10,872 nucleotides of DNA from JAXDBW01 sp034678405 (GCA_034678405.1 JAXDBW010000054.1:1-10872), one strand, 5' to 3'; counted from the first letter of the stretch, positions 1 through 6,207 are shown. Translations and numbers: made by a program. Notes: generated by a model not told the origin, from the letters alone.

Positions 1-175
1 ATTGCTCGGGTGTGTTTTTATTCTGGGCCGGGACACTGGACCATTTTGTCCCGTGGGCTGACCCGAAATCCACTTGCACCTTGTATGAGGGATTTTTCGC
101 TCGCGGAAAATCCTCGACGGCCACGATCGTGCCGACCCGCATGTCTACTTTTTGGAAATCATCGTGGGTGATCAT
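1..175 (-). CDS. csaA: CsaA-type tRNA-binding (OB-fold) protein, N-terminal part
   Basis: This partial gene begins at the ATG at 175-173 and runs off the left edge after 58 codons without a stop. The product starts MITHDDFQKVDMRVGTIVAV, then EDFPRAKNPSYKVQVDFG and a GTKWSSVPAQ segment. This is the pattern of the CsaA/YgjH tRNA-binding family: D-x-R-V-G-x-I, a VDFG strand and a G-x-K-x-S-S turn. Family members are small dimeric OB-fold proteins of about 110 residues that bind tRNA; B. subtilis CsaA has also been linked to protein secretion. About half the family length is visible. The start codon overlaps the stop of the upstream phosphoesterase as ATGA, which suggests coupled translation. No Shine-Dalgarno sequence precedes it. 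Family assignment is fairly secure; the exact cellular role is not. Confidence 0.85.
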   Translation of the reverse strand, partial: MITHDDFQKVDMRVGTIVAVEDFPRAKNPSYKVQVDFGSAHGTKWSSVPAQNKNTPEQ

Positions 176-1593
176 GCAGCTTTTTTCATTGCGCTAATAA
201 ATGCCTCCTTCACTCCCTCGACGCGCTTCACGGTCGGACGATCAAGCGGACCCTCGAGAATCTCGGGCGCCAGACTGTCCATATATTTATCAAGCGACAT
301 AGTGAACGGCAAACGGCCGGGTTTCTGCCCAAACGGACCAATGAATAGACGAGTCGCCGCCCGCACTGGCTGAATCCCGGGAGGCATATCGACGATGTCA
401 TGGCTGGCCGTATGATAGTGGCCGCCGTAGATCATGACATTATCTTCGATCAATTGGCGGATACCGGCGTCATGTTTATCAGCCCCTCGCTGCTCGGCAA
501 ATTGCTCTCGCAGTACTGATTGGAGCTGGCGCGGATTGTGTCCGTACACCACTGGTCGGATACCCTGCCGTACTAGTTTCAGGAGTTCATCAATCAGGGC
601 TGTCTGAGCTCGCGCCTCCTGCTGACGATACCCCACGACTTCGCGATAGAGTGGATCCGACTCGGTAAATCCCTCATGCTGGAGCGCTCGCTGCAGCGTA
701 TGTACCCCGCCATGGAGTGTCATGAGTTCTGAGTCGAGGAAGAAAACGGCCGCTACGATCCGAAGTTCTGTATCCCGGTGGACAAACATCCCCTGCGCCG
801 GCCCAAATGTGAGACGCTCGAGATACCAGCGGAAGGCTGGATGGAGTGCTCGCTGAATCCGGTGCAGTTTACCGAGAGCATTCATCCGAGTGTGCGCTGA
901 CTCCCAGGCATCACTGATTTCGTGCCAGGTCGCGCCTGCCTTTAGCGCGCGTACCGTCGCCATAAACGACAGTCGAGAAAAATCGCCAAACCGATGGCGG
1001 ATTTGATTGTACTCAAACCATTTCTCAACCCCGCCGAAAAACGTGTCATGATTACCAGTAATCCAAATACTCCGTGTCCGCACATGCTTGGTCGGGGCAG
1101 CCGCGGCGTGGAGTTTCCCGTGGAATCGCTCCAGCTCGGCAAACGTGCGGAAACAATTACTCGTCTCGTAGCTATCGATGACGTCGCCCCCATGCACCAC
1201 CAGTCCTCCCTCATGATACCGCTGCTGCAGGTGCGGGCCAATCTGCCGGAGCATAATATATGAAATATCATCCAACATCCGGACGTTGCGCCGTATAGAT
1301 GTATTGCGACTCAGACCGAAGAACCGTCGCTTGCCTGACGATAGTGTGTCATAGCCTTCATTGATCAGATGCGGCGCTACTAAATGAGTATCGGTATAGA
1401 ATGTCAGATGCGGCATGGCCTCGATCGTTATATCATCGAGAGCAATCTCGGTATCAGCATGAAATGGTTTCACCGAAAACGGCGACGAACCAAAATCCGG
1501 CCGGCCATGCCAGAGTCGGGTTTGTTCTTTCAGGAGTTTCCGAAACCGAATGCCGGTATGATGCTGCGTCCGTTCTGTCGCGAGGTCAGCCAT
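172..1593 (-). CDS. Calcineurin-like metallophosphoesterase
   Basis: The protein has 473 residues and carries the metal-binding signature of the calcineurin-like phosphoesterases in order: D68-T-H70 after a beta strand, GGD (D137), GNHD (N181-H182), GH (H352) and GGHYH (H392, H394). Such enzymes bind two metal ions and hydrolyse phosphomonoesters or phosphodiesters; the substrate cannot be told here. About 170 residues lie between GNHD and the next His motif, which is long for the fold and includes a helical stretch (residues about 205-345). No signal peptide or membrane segment is seen, so it is probably cytoplasmic. I chose the ATG at 1593 rather than the in-frame TTG at 1623 because the TTG lies inside the preceding hydrolase gene, while the ATG falls one base after that gene's TAG. 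It overlaps csaA by four bases, so the three genes probably form one transcript. Confidence 0.85.
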   Translation of the reverse strand: MADLATERTQHHTGIRFRKLLKEQTRLWHGRPDFGSSPFSVKPFHADTEIALDDITIEAMPHLTFYTDTHLVAPHLINEGYDTLSSGKRRFFGLSRNTSIRRNVRMLDDISYIMLRQIGPHLQQRYHEGGLVVHGGDVIDSYETSNCFRTFAELERFHGKLHAAAAPTKHVRTRSIWITGNHDTFFGGVEKWFEYNQIRHRFGDFSRLSFMATVRALKAGATWHEISDAWESAHTRMNALGKLHRIQRALHPAFRWYLERLTFGPAQGMFVHRDTELRIVAAVFFLDSELMTLHGGVHTLQRALQHEGFTESDPLYREVVGYRQQEARAQTALIDELLKLVRQGIRPVVYGHNPRQLQSVLREQFAEQRGADKHDAGIRQLIEDNVMIYGGHYHTASHDIVDMPPGIQPVRAATRLFIGPFGQKPGRLPFTMSLDKYMDSLAPEILEGPLDRPTVKRVEGVKEAFISAMKKAA

Positions 1594-1594
1594 A

Positions 1595-2377
1595 CTATAT
1601 CCAGCTATCAATCCATTGCTCAATAATCTGCCGGATTTCCGCTAAATGCTGCTCCTCCCGGAAGGTGTGCTGAGCTCCCGCAATGATATGCATCTCTTTG
1701 GGCCCGGGTAGCGCCTCAAATAATAATTTCTGCTGTTCGACTGGTGTGCTTTCGTCCTCACTACCAACAATGAGTAACACGGGCATAGTAAGGGCATTGA
1801 TCTCCTTAAGCACATCATACTGCAGCATGTCTTCAATAGCTGACCATGGTATGCGCTTCATGACGCCTGGCTTTGAGTGACTCTCCCATTCTCGCACACC
1901 CTGTCGTTTCCACTCGGCCACGAGGTCAGCTGGCATAGCGTCAATCACGAGCTGCCCAGACACAGATGCTGATGTCGGTACGAGAGCCCGTACCTGCTGG
2001 GGATGTGACTCAGCATAGAGGAGCATGCACATACTGCCGGCGCTATGGCCAACGAGCACGAATGGTTTCTGGTACCACGGCTGGTCTGCCGACCAGTTGA
2101 TCACTTCCTCGAGGTCACGCATATAGCCACCAATAGTTGCCTGGTCCATGGACCCCTCACTCTCACCCAGGGTATCGCGTGCATCAAATGATACCGCCAC
2201 AAATCCCTTCGCCAAGAATGATTCGACATACGTCCGGATGTGTGGTTGCTCTTTGAATCCACCCTGTCCGTGCATGAAAAAGGCAAGACCTCGCGGCTTC
2301 CCCTCGGGCTGCTCAATGACGACGGCTATTTTTTTGCCATCACGATTCTTGATGAAACGTTTCTCAGTCTGTGGCAT
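1595..2377 (-). CDS. Alpha/beta hydrolase (serine hydrolase)
   Basis: This is a 260-residue alpha/beta-hydrolase of the Hydrolase_4 / prolyl-oligopeptidase-like type. Visible landmarks are the oxyanion-hole motif HGQGG (36-40), the nucleophile elbow GHSAG with Ser112, the acid in GSEDEST (Asp208) and the catalytic His237 in AQHTF. The order and spacing fit a complete, active Ser-Asp-His triad with a helical cap around residues 135-185. No signal peptide is present. The likely reaction is hydrolysis of an ester, thioester or amide; the substrate is unknown. The ATG at 2377 is preferred over an upstream in-frame start (2419), because the extra 14 residues are Cys/Gly-rich and not family-like. 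An AGGG lies only two bases before the ATG, too close for a normal ribosome site. The gene follows the tRNA-Asn array and leads the hydrolase-phosphoesterase-csaA run. Confidence 0.88.
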   Translation of the reverse strand: MPQTEKRFIKNRDGKKIAVVIEQPEGKPRGLAFFMHGQGGFKEQPHIRTYVESFLAKGFVAVSFDARDTLGESEGSMDQATIGGYMRDLEEVINWSADQPWYQKPFVLVGHSAGSMCMLLYAESHPQQVRALVPTSASVSGQLVIDAMPADLVAEWKRQGVREWESHSKPGVMKRIPWSAIEDMLQYDVLKEINALTMPVLLIVGSEDESTPVEQQKLLFEALPGPKEMHIIAGAQHTFREEQHLAEIRQIIEQWIDSWI

Positions 2378-2417
2378 ATCCCTAACGATACCACAGCCGG
2401 CCGGACAATTGAATATC

Positions 2418-2442
2418 AAAAAAACTCCGCTTGGCTCCGCGA
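2418..2442 (-). terminator. Possible terminator after the tRNA-Asn array
   Basis: On the minus strand, CTCGC and GCGGAG form a short GC-rich stem with one bulged G around GGAGCCAA, followed directly by seven T residues. It closes the tRNA-Asn-derived array, 40 bases before the hydrolase start. The stem is weak and partly made of the acceptor 3' strand of unit A, so this is only a candidate. Confidence 0.35.
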
Positions 2443-2445
2443 GTC

Positions 2446-2481
2446 CCGTAGGAAATTTTCGATTTCTATACGGGGCGAGTC
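2446..2481. repeat. Palindromic insertion at acceptor/T-stem junction, with 7-base direct repeats
   Basis: The inserted segment folds as CCCGTA (2445-2450) against TACGGG (2469-2474) with an inner stem GAAAT/ATTTC. The 7-mer GCGAGTC occurs at 2439-2445 and again at 2475-2481, exactly flanking the insertion, while the intact tRNA has it once. This is the signature expected of a target-site duplication. Confidence 0.7.
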
Positions 2482-2486
2482 GGACT

Positions 2487-2524
2487 TCCGCCGTCGCTCA
2501 CTCAGTTCGCTGTGACGGACAGGT
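2487..2524. repeat. Palindromic insertion in T-loop of unit A
   Basis: These 38 bases replace one base of the T-loop. CCGTC (2491-2495) pairs with GACGG (2514-2518) around a GCTCACTCAGTTCGC core. The core resembles the GCTCA-(5-7 bases)-YTCGC pattern in the anticodon-loop insertion of unit A and the D-loop insertion of unit B. Confidence 0.65.
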
Positions 2525-2533
2525 GAACCGACA

Positions 2534-2583
2534 GCCCTTCGGCGGAGTTTACACTGAGTTCATTGAAGTGCTCAGGGCAGGCT
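2534..2583. repeat. Structured insertion in variable loop of unit A
   Basis: Fifty bases replace two bases of the variable loop. GCCCT (2534-2538) can pair with AGGGC (2574-2578), and CTGAG (2554-2558) with CTCAG (2571-2575); the two pairings share two bases, so they compete at the edge. The minus-strand segment CTGAGCACTTCAATGAACTC resembles, from memory, a short dispersed repeat (CTGAGC-ACTTCGACAAGCTCAG type) seen in many bacterial genomes. Confidence 0.6.
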
Positions 2584-2595
2584 CTACCGGTTAAC

Positions 2596-2630
2596 CCCGT
2601 TGCTCATTTCACTCGCTACGGGGCAGGCAT
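2596..2630. repeat. Palindromic insertion in anticodon loop of unit A
   Basis: Thirty-five bases replace two anticodon-loop bases just 5' of the anticodon in the RNA sense. CCCCGT (2595-2600) pairs with ACGGGG (2618-2623) around a GCTCATTTCACTCGC core. An imperfect copy of the D-to-anticodon segment (ATGAGCAAC-GGGG against ATGAGCAACCGG on the minus strand) occurs on both sides, so part may be a local duplication. Confidence 0.65.
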
Positions 2631-2640
2631 CCGGTTGCTC

Positions 2641-2738
2641 ATCCCCGGGCAGCGACATATGCTCCCACTGGTCGCATCCGTCGACGCTCGTCCGCACTTC
2701 GTTTGTCTCGCTGCTGCCCGTCACGCCTACGGCGTGAC
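2641..2738. repeat. Two-hairpin insertion in D-loop of unit A
   Basis: Ninety-eight bases replace two D-loop bases. GGGCAGC (2647-2653) pairs with GCTGCCC (2713-2719), enclosing a segment that shares long blocks with the D-loop insertion of unit B. A separate perfect 8-bp hairpin follows (2720-2727 with 2731-2738, loop TAC). Confidence 0.75.
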
Positions 2739-2775
2739 CCATTGAGCTATTTTGTAACTAAAAATCCCCGCACCA

Positions 2776-2940
2776 CTCCGCGAGTCGGACTCGAACCGAC
2801 AACCTACCGGTTAACAGCCGGTTGCTCATCCCAGGGCAGCGACGAACGCTCCCCAGGGTCGCATTCGTCGACGCTCACCTTTGGTTCGCTTCTGCCCGCC
2901 CCACACCGTAAAGGTGTGGGGCCCATTTCGCTATCACAAC
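2776..2940 (-). pseudogene. tRNA-Asn-like unit B, D-loop insertion
   Basis: This is a second altered copy of tRNA-Asn(GTT). The 52 bases at 2776-2827 are identical to 2959-3010 of the intact gene and include the discriminator, 3' acceptor strand, T arm, variable loop, complete anticodon arm and one D-stem strand. A 95-base structured insertion then sits in the D-loop. Beyond it the 5' D strand is GCGA instead of GCTC, so the D stem is broken. The 5' acceptor strand GTTGTGA could pair only weakly, through G-U pairs and one mismatch. Its trailer (2761-2775) resembles that of the intact gene, including the T-run, but its leader does not pair with it. It is unlikely to give a normal tRNA. Confidence 0.8.
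2828..2922. repeat. Two-hairpin insertion in D-loop of unit B
   Basis: GGGCAG (2834-2839) pairs with CTGCCC (2892-2897). Between them is a segment nearly shared with unit A (GTCGACGCTC block) and a GCTCA...TTCGC core. A perfect 10-bp hairpin with a GTAAA loop follows (2898-2907 with 2913-2922). Position and architecture match the unit A insertion, but the second hairpin has a different sequence with pairing preserved. Confidence 0.75.
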
Positions 2941-2945
2941 TAAAA

Positions 2946-3044
2946 ATCACCCCACCCGCTCCGCGAGTCGGACTCGAACCGACAACCTACCGGTTAACAG
3001 CCGGTTGCTCTACCATTGAGCTATCGCGGAGCGGGTGGGGTGAT
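2946..3044 (-). terminator. Extended leader-trailer stem around tRNA-Asn, followed by a T-run
   Basis: ATCACCCCACCCGC at 2946-2959 is the exact reverse complement of 3031-3044, extending the 7-bp acceptor stem to 21 bp. On the minus strand a run of T residues (2946-2942) follows at once. The arrangement looks like an intrinsic terminator whose loop is a whole tRNA, and could end the rpoD transcript or slow RNase P. The pairing is seen directly; the function is inferred. Confidence 0.5.
2959..3030 (-). tRNA. tRNA-Asn (anticodon GTT)
   Basis: The 72-base cloverleaf is complete: acceptor TCCGCGA/TCGCGGA, D stem GCTC/GAGC, anticodon stem ACCGG/CCGGT around CTGTTAA with GTT at 2998-2996, variable loop AGGTT, T stem GTCGG/CCGAC around TTCGAGT, and discriminator G. 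The CCA end is not encoded, so it must be added after transcription. It lies 25 bases after the rpoD stop and is probably co-transcribed with dnaG-rpoD. The 5' leader and 3' trailer are perfectly complementary for 14 bases beyond the acceptor stem. Confidence 0.97.
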
Positions 3045-3055
3045 GGATAATCCTA

Positions 3056-4375
3056 CTAGTAATCGCGCAGTTTCTTCATCCCGCCATGCTCCTCTATTTT
3101 TTCGAGGGCTTTGGCTTCGATTTGGCGGATACGCTCACGCGTGACGCCGAATTCTTGACCGACTTCTTCGAGTGTATGCGAGACGCCGTCGGTTAAGCCA
3201 AATCGCATTTCCAGGATTTTCTGCTCGCGCGGCGACAGTTCTCGGATAATATCATTGACGTGATCTTTTAGCAACTGCATAGCTGCGACCCGGTCAGGGG
3301 TAATCGTTTTCACATCCTCGATGAAGTCTCCCAGCACTGAATCCTCATCATCACTGTCCCCGACTGAAGTCTCAAGTGATACGGTGTCCTGAGATATTTT
3401 CATAATATGGTGAATCTTGTCAACCTCTTCGCCCATCTCAGCGGCGATCTCCTCGGGGAGGGGCTCACGTCCGAGGTCCTGGATCAATTGGCGCTCCACC
3501 TGCTGGAATCGATTGATGGTCTCCACCATGTGCACCGGAATACGGATAGTCCGGGACTGATCGGCCAGCGCCCGGGTAATCGCCTGACGAATCCACCAGG
3601 TCGCATATGTCGAAAACTTATAGCCTTTGCGATAGTCAAACTTTTCGACTGCGCGGAAGAGACCAATGTTACCCTCCTGGATCAAGTCCAATAATGAAAG
3701 TGACCGACCAGTAAATTTCTTGGCAATCGAAACGACGAGACGAAGGTTTGCCTCAACCAGTTTACGCTGGGCTTCCACCTCGCCTTTTTCTTTGCGCTTC
3801 GCGAGCTCCATTTCTTCTTCACCGGAGAGCAGCGGCACCTTACCGATTTCGCGGAGGTACATCTGGATAGAGTCATTAGAAATATCTGAGAGATCAAGCC
3901 GGCGGGCATCAACTTCTGATTTCTTCTTTTTCTTGGGATCTGTTTCCTCTGGCTCATCGAGGGCTCCCAGTACACTGCCAGTATCCTCCATGACTTGGAT
4001 TCCTGAATCCTCCAGTCGCGCTAGAAATTCCTCATACTGCGGGACATACTCTTCGAGCTCTTTGAACGTATAGAGCAGCTCTGTCTCTGTCACAAATCCA
4101 CGTGCATGCGCTTTGGCATAGAGGCGGTCAAGGGCGATCGGATCTATCTCAATTTTCGGCTTCCGAGTCCGGGGGGAAGTCGCTTTCTTGGTGGCGGTAC
4201 GCGCAGTCGTTTTTTTTCCGGCGGTGCCGGATCCGCCTCTGGCGGGCTTTGTCGTTTTTTTCTTGGTGCTGGCCGTGGTCCGTTTGGTCGTCTTTTTTTT
4301 CGTGGTTGGTTTTTTTCCGGCGGTGCCGGATCCGGCTTTGCCGGACTTCAGTGGCGCCTTGGTTTTCGTCGGCAT
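3056..4375 (-). CDS. rpoD: RNA polymerase primary sigma factor (sigma-70 family)
   Basis: The 439-residue product directs RNA polymerase to housekeeping promoters. In order it shows a Lys/Thr/Ala-rich tail (about 1-75), a region 1.1-like helical segment (76-135), an acidic/lysine linker, region 1.2 (about 168-200, DSIQMYLREIGKVPLLS), region 2 (203-275, with NLRLVVSIAKKF and the YATWWIRQAI motif of group 1/2 sigmas), region 3 (284-355) and region 4 (378-435, SPREQKILEMRFGL and the VTRERIRQIEAKAL recognition helix). The large non-conserved insert of proteobacterial RpoD is absent. The ATG at 4375 is chosen; an in-frame TTG at 4390 would add five residues. No Shine-Dalgarno site is seen. It follows dnaG by 28 bases, the classic dnaG-rpoD order, and tRNA-Asn follows. 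Primary rather than alternative sigma is inferred from domain content and context. Confidence 0.96.
   Translation of the reverse strand: MPTKTKAPLKSGKAGSGTAGKKPTTKKKTTKRTTASTKKKTTKPARGGSGTAGKKTTARTATKKATSPRTRKPKIEIDPIALDRLYAKAHARGFVTETELLYTFKELEEYVPQYEEFLARLEDSGIQVMEDTGSVLGALDEPEETDPKKKKKSEVDARRLDLSDISNDSIQMYLREIGKVPLLSGEEEMELAKRKEKGEVEAQRKLVEANLRLVVSIAKKFTGRSLSLLDLIQEGNIGLFRAVEKFDYRKGYKFSTYATWWIRQAITRALADQSRTIRIPVHMVETINRFQQVERQLIQDLGREPLPEEIAAEMGEEVDKIHHIMKISQDTVSLETSVGDSDDEDSVLGDFIEDVKTITPDRVAAMQLLKDHVNDIIRELSPREQKILEMRFGLTDGVSHTLEEVGQEFGVTRERIRQIEAKALEKIEEHGGMKKLRDY
4211..4334 (-). repeat. In-frame direct repeat within the rpoD tail
   Basis: A 25-base block (a T-run followed by CCGGCGGTGCCGGATCCG on the plus strand) occurs at 4211-4235 and 4310-4334, 99 bases apart and so in frame. 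Each encodes GSGTAGKK in the basic N-terminal tail. The region between codes KKKTTK-type repeats with runs of seven or eight A residues. Confidence 0.8.
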
Positions 4376-4403
4376 GGAGGCGAGAATCAATAAATACTAA
4401 AAA

Positions 4404-6200
4404 TTAGGAGACCTGGCGCAGCTCTGCCGTCAAATCGGCAAAGGTATGACTTAATTGCTCGAGCACATCGGCATCACCGCGAGATTCGGCAAGCCGCATT
4501 TGTTGCTCTATATCTTTGAGCTGCTTTTGGATGTAGTGTCGCTTGAGCGACTGGGCTCCATATATGACTTCGTGCTCCGCCTCATTATCGGTAAGTTCCC
4601 CGAGGGACTGCCCTGCTGCGAGGGTCAGCACATCAGCGTAGGTCGCCGCTGTGGGATCTTCCTGACGGAGCGCTGTGATAAAGCCCTGATAATCAAATTG
4701 TTGGTTCTCATTATAATAATCAGACAATCTTTTGTAAAGGGTATGAAGCTTCGTCTCCATGATATAGGCGGGCAGTACCTGCTCGATGATCTGGGGCAGC
4801 AGAGTTGGCCGTTCCATAGCAAACCCTACCAAACGCTCACCGAGCTTCACCGATCGGTCAATGACTGGTGTACTGGTACTACGTTCAGGGGTCGCGGTTG
4901 TGTCACCCGTGTCAGCCGAGCTGAGCTGTCTGACCTTGTCGCGGATTACCGACTCCTCGACCCGCAGTGATTCAGCGAGTTTCTGGATATAGTGCGTCTG
5001 CTCTATCGGATCAGCCAGTAGGGCAATGACGGGGAGGAGTACCTTGGCAATTTTTTTCTTGTCCTCGACGTTCGTACTGTCGTATTGGTTAAATGTTGAC
5101 GTGAAATAATACTCCATGATCGACTGGGCATTGGCGATGGCATCCTTCCAAGCCTGCACGTCTTTTTGCATGAGTTCGTCGGGATCCTTCCCCTCGGGGA
5201 TGGTGATGACTTTGGTCGTGAGATCCTCCTGCCACGCGACCGTGATACCGCGCTTGGCCGCGGTGTCACCAGCGAGGTCCTGGTCGAAGGCCAGCCGCAC
5301 GTCAGTGGTAAACCGCTTCACCAATCTCACCTGGTCGGGGGTCAGCGCCGTGCCGGAGGCGGCCACGACATTCGTCACGCCGGCTTGGTGTGAGGCCAGG
5401 ACATCCATATATCCCTCGACGATGACGGCAAATTTCTCTTTCTTGATTTCTTGCTTGGCCTTGTCGATGCCATAGAGCGTAGCGCTCTTATTATAGATGA
5501 GTGTCTGAGGCGTATTAATATATTTCGCTACCTCTTTCTCCGGACCGAGCCACCGACCGCCGAAGCCAATCACCGTGCCGTGCGGATCCCAGATGGGGAA
5601 CATGAGCCGCTTGCGGAAACGGTCGTTGTATCCATCGCCGCGGTCTTTCTTCACTGAGAGGCCGGCCTGGAAAATATCCTCAGCTTTGAATGATTTTTTC
5701 TGCATCAAATAATTGTTCAGTGTATCCCATCCATCCGGCGCATACCCGAGGTGCCAGGTCTCGATGCTGTCTGTGCTGACCCCGCGTTTCTCTAAATAAT
5801 CCCGGACTGGTTGAGCCTTCGGATGGTCAGTCAGGATCGCATGATAGAATTCCGCCGCCGCCCGACAGATATCCTGGTAGAGGGTTTTCTTATTGGAAAT
5901 GGTAGGATCCTGATACTGCAACTGGATGCCGGCTTTCTTTGCCAGATGGCGGAGCGCCTCAGGAAATTCCATGCCTTCCATCTTTTGCACGAAGCCAAAG
6001 ACGTCCCCACCCTCCCCGCAGCCAAAGCAGTGCCAGATTTGTTTGTCCTTCGACACCATAAATGACGGCGTCTTCTCACCGTGAAAGGGGCACAGCGCCT
6101 TGAAATTATTGGCGCCGGCCGGTTTCAGCTGGATGTACTCGCCGATCAATTCGACGATATCCAGCTTTTGCTTGATGGCCTCTATGTTATCTTGGGGCAT
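4404..6200 (-). CDS. dnaG: DNA primase
   Basis: DnaG makes the RNA primers for chromosome replication. The 598-residue product has an N-terminal CHC2 zinc finger (C37, H40, C58, C61 in CPFH...HCFGC), the RNA-polymerase core with YINTPQTLIYNKSATLYG (about 227-244), and a TOPRIM domain with catalytic Glu262 in VEGYMD and the metal-binding D306-x-D308 of FDQDLAGD. The C-terminal part (about 430-598) is helical, charged and poorly conserved, as expected for the helicase-binding region. Length is normal. I prefer the ATG at 6200 (MPQDNIEAIKQKLDIVELI, the usual family start); an in-frame ATG at 6212 lies inside a palindromic repeat. No good ribosome-binding site is seen, only a weak AAGAG. The stop is 28 bases before rpoD, so the two are probably co-transcribed. 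Confidence 0.97.
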   Translation of the reverse strand: MPQDNIEAIKQKLDIVELIGEYIQLKPAGANNFKALCPFHGEKTPSFMVSKDKQIWHCFGCGEGGDVFGFVQKMEGMEFPEALRHLAKKAGIQLQYQDPTISNKKTLYQDICRAAAEFYHAILTDHPKAQPVRDYLEKRGVSTDSIETWHLGYAPDGWDTLNNYLMQKKSFKAEDIFQAGLSVKKDRGDGYNDRFRKRLMFPIWDPHGTVIGFGGRWLGPEKEVAKYINTPQTLIYNKSATLYGIDKAKQEIKKEKFAVIVEGYMDVLASHQAGVTNVVAASGTALTPDQVRLVKRFTTDVRLAFDQDLAGDTAAKRGITVAWQEDLTTKVITIPEGKDPDELMQKDVQAWKDAIANAQSIMEYYFTSTFNQYDSTNVEDKKKIAKVLLPVIALLADPIEQTHYIQKLAESLRVEESVIRDKVRQLSSADTGDTTATPERSTSTPVIDRSVKLGERLVGFAMERPTLLPQIIEQVLPAYIMETKLHTLYKRLSDYYNENQQFDYQGFITALRQEDPTAATYADVLTLAAGQSLGELTDNEAEHEVIYGAQSLKRHYIQKQLKDIEQQMRLAESRGDADVLEQLSHTFADLTAELRQVS

Positions 6201-6207
6201 AACTCTT

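Larger units (their letters stand above)
2435..2756 (-). pseudogene. tRNA-Asn-like unit A, five structured insertions
   Basis: This is a copy of the neighbouring tRNA-Asn(GTT) spread over 322 bases. Core blocks at 2435-2445, 2482-2486, 2525-2533, 2584-2595, 2631-2640 and 2739-2749 add up to 58 bases, all identical to the intact gene. They keep both strands of the T stem, anticodon stem and D stem, and the GTT anticodon bases. Insertions lie at the acceptor/T junction, T-loop, variable loop, anticodon loop and D-loop; the four loop insertions each replace one or two loop bases. The 5' acceptor strand (2750-2756) is unrelated to the required sequence, so a normal acceptor stem cannot form. As a conventional tRNA it is a pseudogene. 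The complete conservation of the core is odd for a decaying gene and may mean recent origin or retained function. Confidence 0.8.

Noticed and set aside
2378..2420. Possible promoter giving a leaderless hydrolase mRNA (TG-G-TATCGT just before the ATG)
   Set aside because: The -10 match is weak and no -35 at proper spacing is visible, so it is not listed as a feature.
2148..2594. Plus-strand 148-codon open frame
   Set aside because: It lies antisense to the hydrolase and runs into the tRNA-derived repeats; composition is not protein-like.
2435..2756. Group I or group II introns in tRNA-Asn
   Set aside because: The insertions are 30-98 bases, far too short for these introns, and none lies at the usual bacterial tRNA intron position in the anticodon loop 3' side.
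2776..3030. CRISPR-like direct repeats
   Set aside because: The 52-base identical block is part of a tRNA gene and the spacing contents are structured tRNA insertions; there are no short regular repeats and no cas genes.
2703..3050. Plus-strand 115-codon open frame containing GLEPTTYRLTAGCS twice
   Set aside because: It is the antisense translation of the tRNA-Asn units; the duplicated peptide simply reflects the duplicated tRNA sequence.
4102..4407. Plus-strand open frames opposite the rpoD tail
   Set aside because: They are Phe/Arg-rich antisense readings of the Lys-rich low-complexity coding sequence.
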